DNA of 19,575 nt from Flavobacteriales bacterium (GTDB lineage Bacteria; Bacteroidota; Bacteroidia; NS11-12g; UBA955). Positions within the stretch are counted from its first letter, which is position 1, and every line of letters begins with the position of its first letter. The position numbers were made by a program, and so were the translations under genes. Under the pieces are notes generated by a model. The model saw only the letters and a program-made list of their open reading frames with translations, ran no database searches and was not told where the DNA came from. Location: assembly GCA_947450405.1 (NCBI GenBank), contig CANFVI010000015.1, forward strand, positions 1 to 19,575, given 5' to 3'. Positions 17,901 to 19,575 of this stretch are shown here, piece by piece.

Positions 17901-18953
17901 CCAGTCAAATATTTTTTCGGCTACTAATTTAAAAAGCCATTGATTCCAAACTCTGTCTTCGTGAAGTCCTTCTCTTGCTGCATTGGTAATGAAACTTCCG
18001 TTTACAAGAAATGGAAATTCAAAGTCAGAAACCTTGGTTGGTAGGTATGTGAAAATTAAACTCTCTTCTTTTTTCAGAGGTTTAATTTTTCCTTCTTCAA
18101 TCTTCGCAGCAAATGAAATTTCTGTAAACTCGGCTTCTTTAAGTTTTTCAGGTGTCTTGTCATCTTGCTTTAGTGCCTCTTTTGTATCGCTTGAAATTGG
18201 AATCTTTTCAAATGACTTTGTAAGCCACGAACTAATTTCTTTCCCATCTTTTGATAGGGTTACTTCATTGAATGCCACATTTTGACTAATAATTCTTTTT
18301 TCAATTGAAGTAATATTCTTTCCGTTTTGGGAAACGGAAATTTTTGAAATTCTTCTAAGGAATAAAAGTATTTGTCCGTTGGTGAGCAATTCATTTAAGT
18401 CAGAAAGCAGCGAAGCTGCTTTTTTTACTTCTATTATGGTCGAAACATTGTATTTATTCTTATTAATGCTTTCCTGAACTTCTTTCTCCAAATCTTTAGG
18501 CTCTGTCCACAAGGGAATAATTTGCCAAGGAAGTTTTGATTTGTGAAATGACTTGTCAAAACGAAATTGATAACCGTCTGAAAAAATTGTTACTCGTTCT
18601 GATTTTCCGAACACTGATTTAAAACCAATTCCTTTGTAACCTGTCTTTGTTGGGTCTGCTCTTTTTGTGCTTGCTCCTGCACCTGTCAGAGAAATAATAT
18701 CGTTCTCATCAAATGCTTTTCCGTTGTGAGAAACAATTAAGCAGTTTGGTAGAAAGTCAAAATGAACTTCGTTATTTGATGTATTTGCTGAATCGTCTGC
18801 ATTTTGAATCAACTCAAATACAAATCGCTGGCTCTCCGAATAAATGTCGCTTGAAACAGTGTCAAGTAAATTAGCTACCATTTCAGCCTGTCTTGTCGAA
18901 CTGAAAGTTGAATTCTCTTGGAATAAATTGTTTATAAAAGTTTCTTTGGTCAT
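14910..18953 (-). CDS. Giant GHKL (Hsp90/sacsin-type) ATPase with DUF3883-like C-terminus
   Basis: The product has 1347 residues. The N-terminal ATP-binding fold is clear: N-box FELIQNADDS (46-55, N51), G1-like VSHNGKAF (74-81) and GYKGIGFKSVF (105-115) as G2. This is the sacsin/Hsp90/MutL/histidine-kinase fold. The middle (about 250-1150) is long, without cysteine clusters or membrane segments, and not assignable by eye. The end (about 1188-1275) resembles DUF3883: NRIARELVFERL, then YPLVVKSYRNTSYKFNIRPN and WVHRGNGKLEVL. DUF3883 is distantly related to restriction-nuclease folds, but the usual E-x-K is V-V-K here, so no nuclease is claimed. ATG 18951-18953 fits the family start. Large GHKL proteins with helicase partners recur in defence islands. 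A sensor role is inference. Confidence 0.8.
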   Translation of the reverse strand: MTKETFINNLFQENSTFSSTRQAEMVANLLDTVSSDIYSESQRFVFELIQNADDSANTSNNEVHFDFLPNCLIVSHNGKAFDENDIISLTGAGASTKRADPTKTGYKGIGFKSVFGKSERVTIFSDGYQFRFDKSFHKSKLPWQIIPLWTEPKDLEKEVQESINKNKYNVSTIIEVKKAASLLSDLNELLTNGQILLFLRRISKISVSQNGKNITSIEKRIISQNVAFNEVTLSKDGKEISSWLTKSFEKIPISSDTKEALKQDDKTPEKLKEAEFTEISFAAKIEEGKIKPLKKEESLIFTYLPTKVSDFEFPFLVNGSFITNAAREGLHEDRVWNQWLFKLVAEKIFDWLEILASSKFKFHILHLLPQKFNTVSNELKNSFDTSLDKAGKEKAFVPSKSLKLKKASELIIDKTGLSDLSFISPDTVIDYINQKENTTFIKDSFVNSKLQRTDKLRSFGSKFFDAENLESFFLSPIFKDNHQPSENFSLIEYFYTKANKDESREWNEKLKAIPFIYAKGKKLKSPQTVCFPSVTYETEFGDGVTVIHSEVYPKIENNSKVKNWLELLGVKEPSDTAYLENEIIGNIENCITKDNYLRLTRYLFNQHKKALLTDWHFEKLQDLKIFTTSKEFKPANECYLSDFYEPSLKLEKVNEAGKYVSETYKQPEDLVSEWKTLFLKIGISENISMIKIRTSINSNNGIESNYFNQVGTEVKQGHSYPHLVGSSNSITLDKIRYSEFAKDYKFSKVFWQQAIKTIQPDTVNQYAYMPWGYYGSQESVKNYFFWSIENSGIFPSTTKECLTAKNLYINDKEITDIAGKYLPVFDYDEPLPDEWRTLLPFKDKLELSDYLTVLEKIAEQTEEDEVLRKYNRKKIGLIYNKLASLLPNFSEEKKEIIKNWATENKLLSANGEFENANELKWIKINGFTTASEKLKIIELPENCETNTKIFEELISLFQVQIIDKFIPTFENEKKNYELKNKLQNILPYFVAIIERKQYSEFTKEFDRLFSIVSKSDFYTATVIKLSFIYQKEAIEGSTLNVFRELNKFYFKEKWKSPINMFTLIPELVGLLEVTGLNDELRLLLQLDESEIKEWLVEQGIDLNSIQTKPEFAKAIETVKENTSEEGVVEQPLTNLIQSIDLEKLLKEKNLTIEQLIVFITNLDEDEIEDSISFSSNNHLEQKGKNEENRIARELVFERLSSEGFTFTNGSGDSSVVNGAFKEGVEYPLVVKSYRNTSYKFNIRPNEWLQLSKPNAMFWVHRGNGKLEVLNLEGLLRANSEFHVQFETSAFSFEGLVKFAEVFRFVKNVHFQLDAPNFSMAKAFEEYKFDTRDVSISAKGNDDSNLLH

Positions 18954-18993
18954 AATTTATTCACTTTAGTTTTTCTTAACAGTGCGGTCGGGG

Positions 18994-19051
18994 CAAAAGC
19001 AAATGTGCTGCAACTGTGTTTGGGCTTGTGGGTGGCGTTGCAGCTCTTTTG
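18994..19051. repeat. Stem-loop related to the one at 12509-12569
   Basis: CAAAAG...GCTGCAAC (18994-18999 and 19007-19014) pairs with GTTGCAGC-T-CTTTTG (19037-19051), 14 base pairs in total with an asymmetric bulge. On the minus strand its loop, CCACCCACAAGCCCAAACACA, is close to the loop at 12528-12550. Both stem-loops carry CACATTTGC and AAAGAGC words, and a GCGTTGGC follows at 19063. They therefore look like two members of one repeat family, one at each end of the GHKL-helicase operon. Confidence 0.6.
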
Positions 19052-19152
19052 ATTTTGCCGAAGCGTTGGCTTTATTTCTCATTTGTCTGTCCGTTTAACT
19101 TTAGCACTGTCGTCTTTTAGGGTGAGGCATAACTTCCTTATACCTGCCAAAG

Positions 19153-19194
19153 TATTGCACTATTTTGCTATGGGCATGATGGCTTTGTGCAATA
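19153..19194. repeat. 8-base inverted repeat TATTGCAC/GTGCAATA
   Basis: Perfect arms at 19153-19160 and 19187-19194 surround a 26-base loop. It lies about 200 bases upstream of the GHKL gene and just outside the GC-rich repeat. It may be a terminator for something further right, an operator or part of the repeat block. Nothing decides between these. Confidence 0.35.
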
Positions 19195-19389
19195 TAAAGT
19201 TAATTTGTGTTTTACTTAAAATCAAAAATACTATTTTCTCTATTCAAATATACTAAAACAGCTAGCCATTAAATGACAATCAGTTTGGAAGTGGAAAAAT
19301 TTATGGAGAAGCTTCGTAAATCTAGATTTCTATTAATTTTTACCCTTTAATGTGTGCACTTATATGCGCTTAAAAATCACTTTTCTTAG

Positions 19390-19575
19390 GATTTGGTGAA
19401 CGGAAATGCATTTGGTTCCGAATGGTTCAATTTGTTTAAAATTTATGCTGGTGGCAGTAGAAATGGTAAAATTGTTTTAGTTGAAAACATGGATATACAG
19501 GATCCAGATTTTCATTCTTCTTTTACTATTAAAACGTATTCAAGTGAAAAAGAATTTTCAGAATATAGCTGGAAG
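19390..19575 (+). pseudogene. S24/LexA-like C-terminal domain fragment (continues past window edge)
   Basis: Sixty-two codons are open to the window edge. YAGGSRNGKIVLVENMDIQD followed by a DFHSSFTIKTYSSEKEF segment resembles the S24 (LexA-type) peptidase-like domain at the end of some DEAD/DEAH helicases, where the usual pattern is GGSR-GKIVLV, then D-DP, then TIK-Y-SEK. The Lys in TIK may correspond to the catalytic Lys. The Ser-Met segment expected some 20-30 residues earlier is missing, because an in-frame TAG (19387-19389) stands directly before. The frame is therefore either a 5'-truncated relic or a new start at GTG 19396, helped by AGGA at 19388-19391. I favour the relic. The family call is recall from a short stretch. 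Confidence 0.45.

Larger units (their letters stand above)
18954..19389. other. Region upstream of the GHKL operon: promoter zone, repeats and small debris
   Basis: Bases 18954-18983 are AT-rich leader. GC-rich repeat DNA spans about 18984-19135 (GCGTTGGC at 19063-19070; GGCATAAC at 19126-19133, the reverse complement of the word at 12437-12444). A further inverted repeat lies at 19153-19194. A plus-strand frame at 19273-19350 (25 codons, MTISLEVEKFMEKLRKSRFL...) is too short to credit. I see no clear -33/-7 promoter pair for the GHKL gene, no tRNA and no terminator with a U-run. Confidence 0.5.

Overview
The DNA is AT-rich and codes densely. Start codons rarely have a good Shine-Dalgarno sequence, and genes join by TAATG or ATGA overlaps. 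Gene content and the GC-rich hairpin repeats between operons fit a member of the Bacteroidota (Flavobacteriia, Sphingobacteriia or Saprospiria type). This placement is inference from style and families, because the window has no marker gene.

The window is a defence island. Two large operons, both on the minus strand, lie between fragments of plus-strand genes. The left edge (1-230) is the end of a helicase carrying a DUF3427 domain. The right edge (19390-19575) is a fragment resembling the S24/LexA-type C-terminal domain found on some helicases.

Operon 1 (about 11961 down to 501, perhaps 374) is a single-stranded-DNA phosphorothioation system of the Ssp type. In order of transcription it encodes SspB (DUF4007), SspC (large P-loop ATPase), SspD (PAPS-reductase-like ATP pyrophosphatase), SspA (cysteine desulfurase), a helicase with an N-terminal phospholipase-D-like domain, a 76-residue small protein, a DndD/Rad50-like ATPase with a CxxC hook, and an unrecognised 174-residue protein. 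A 38-residue HTH-like ORF follows. Neighbouring genes from sspB to the 174-residue gene overlap or lie within 10 bases, so they probably share one transcript. The first four genes would put sulfur into the DNA backbone. The last four resemble the partner module that attacks DNA lacking the mark (SspFGH type); this part is inferred from family and context. The striking oddity is an in-frame TAA (7129-7131) in the middle of sspD. It separates the PP-loop and one cysteine from the CxxC cysteines.

Operon 2 (18953 down to 12583) has two genes joined by a TAATG overlap. One is a 1347-residue protein with a GHKL (Hsp90/sacsin-type) ATPase domain at its N-terminus and a DUF3883-like C-terminus. The other is a 775-residue SF1 helicase of the UPF1/DNA2 type with a C-terminal PIN domain. 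I cannot match this pair to a named defence system, and it is the best candidate for something undescribed. The stretches before each operon (11962-12582 and 18954-19389) hold related GC-rich inverted repeats and repeated GCGTTGGC words.
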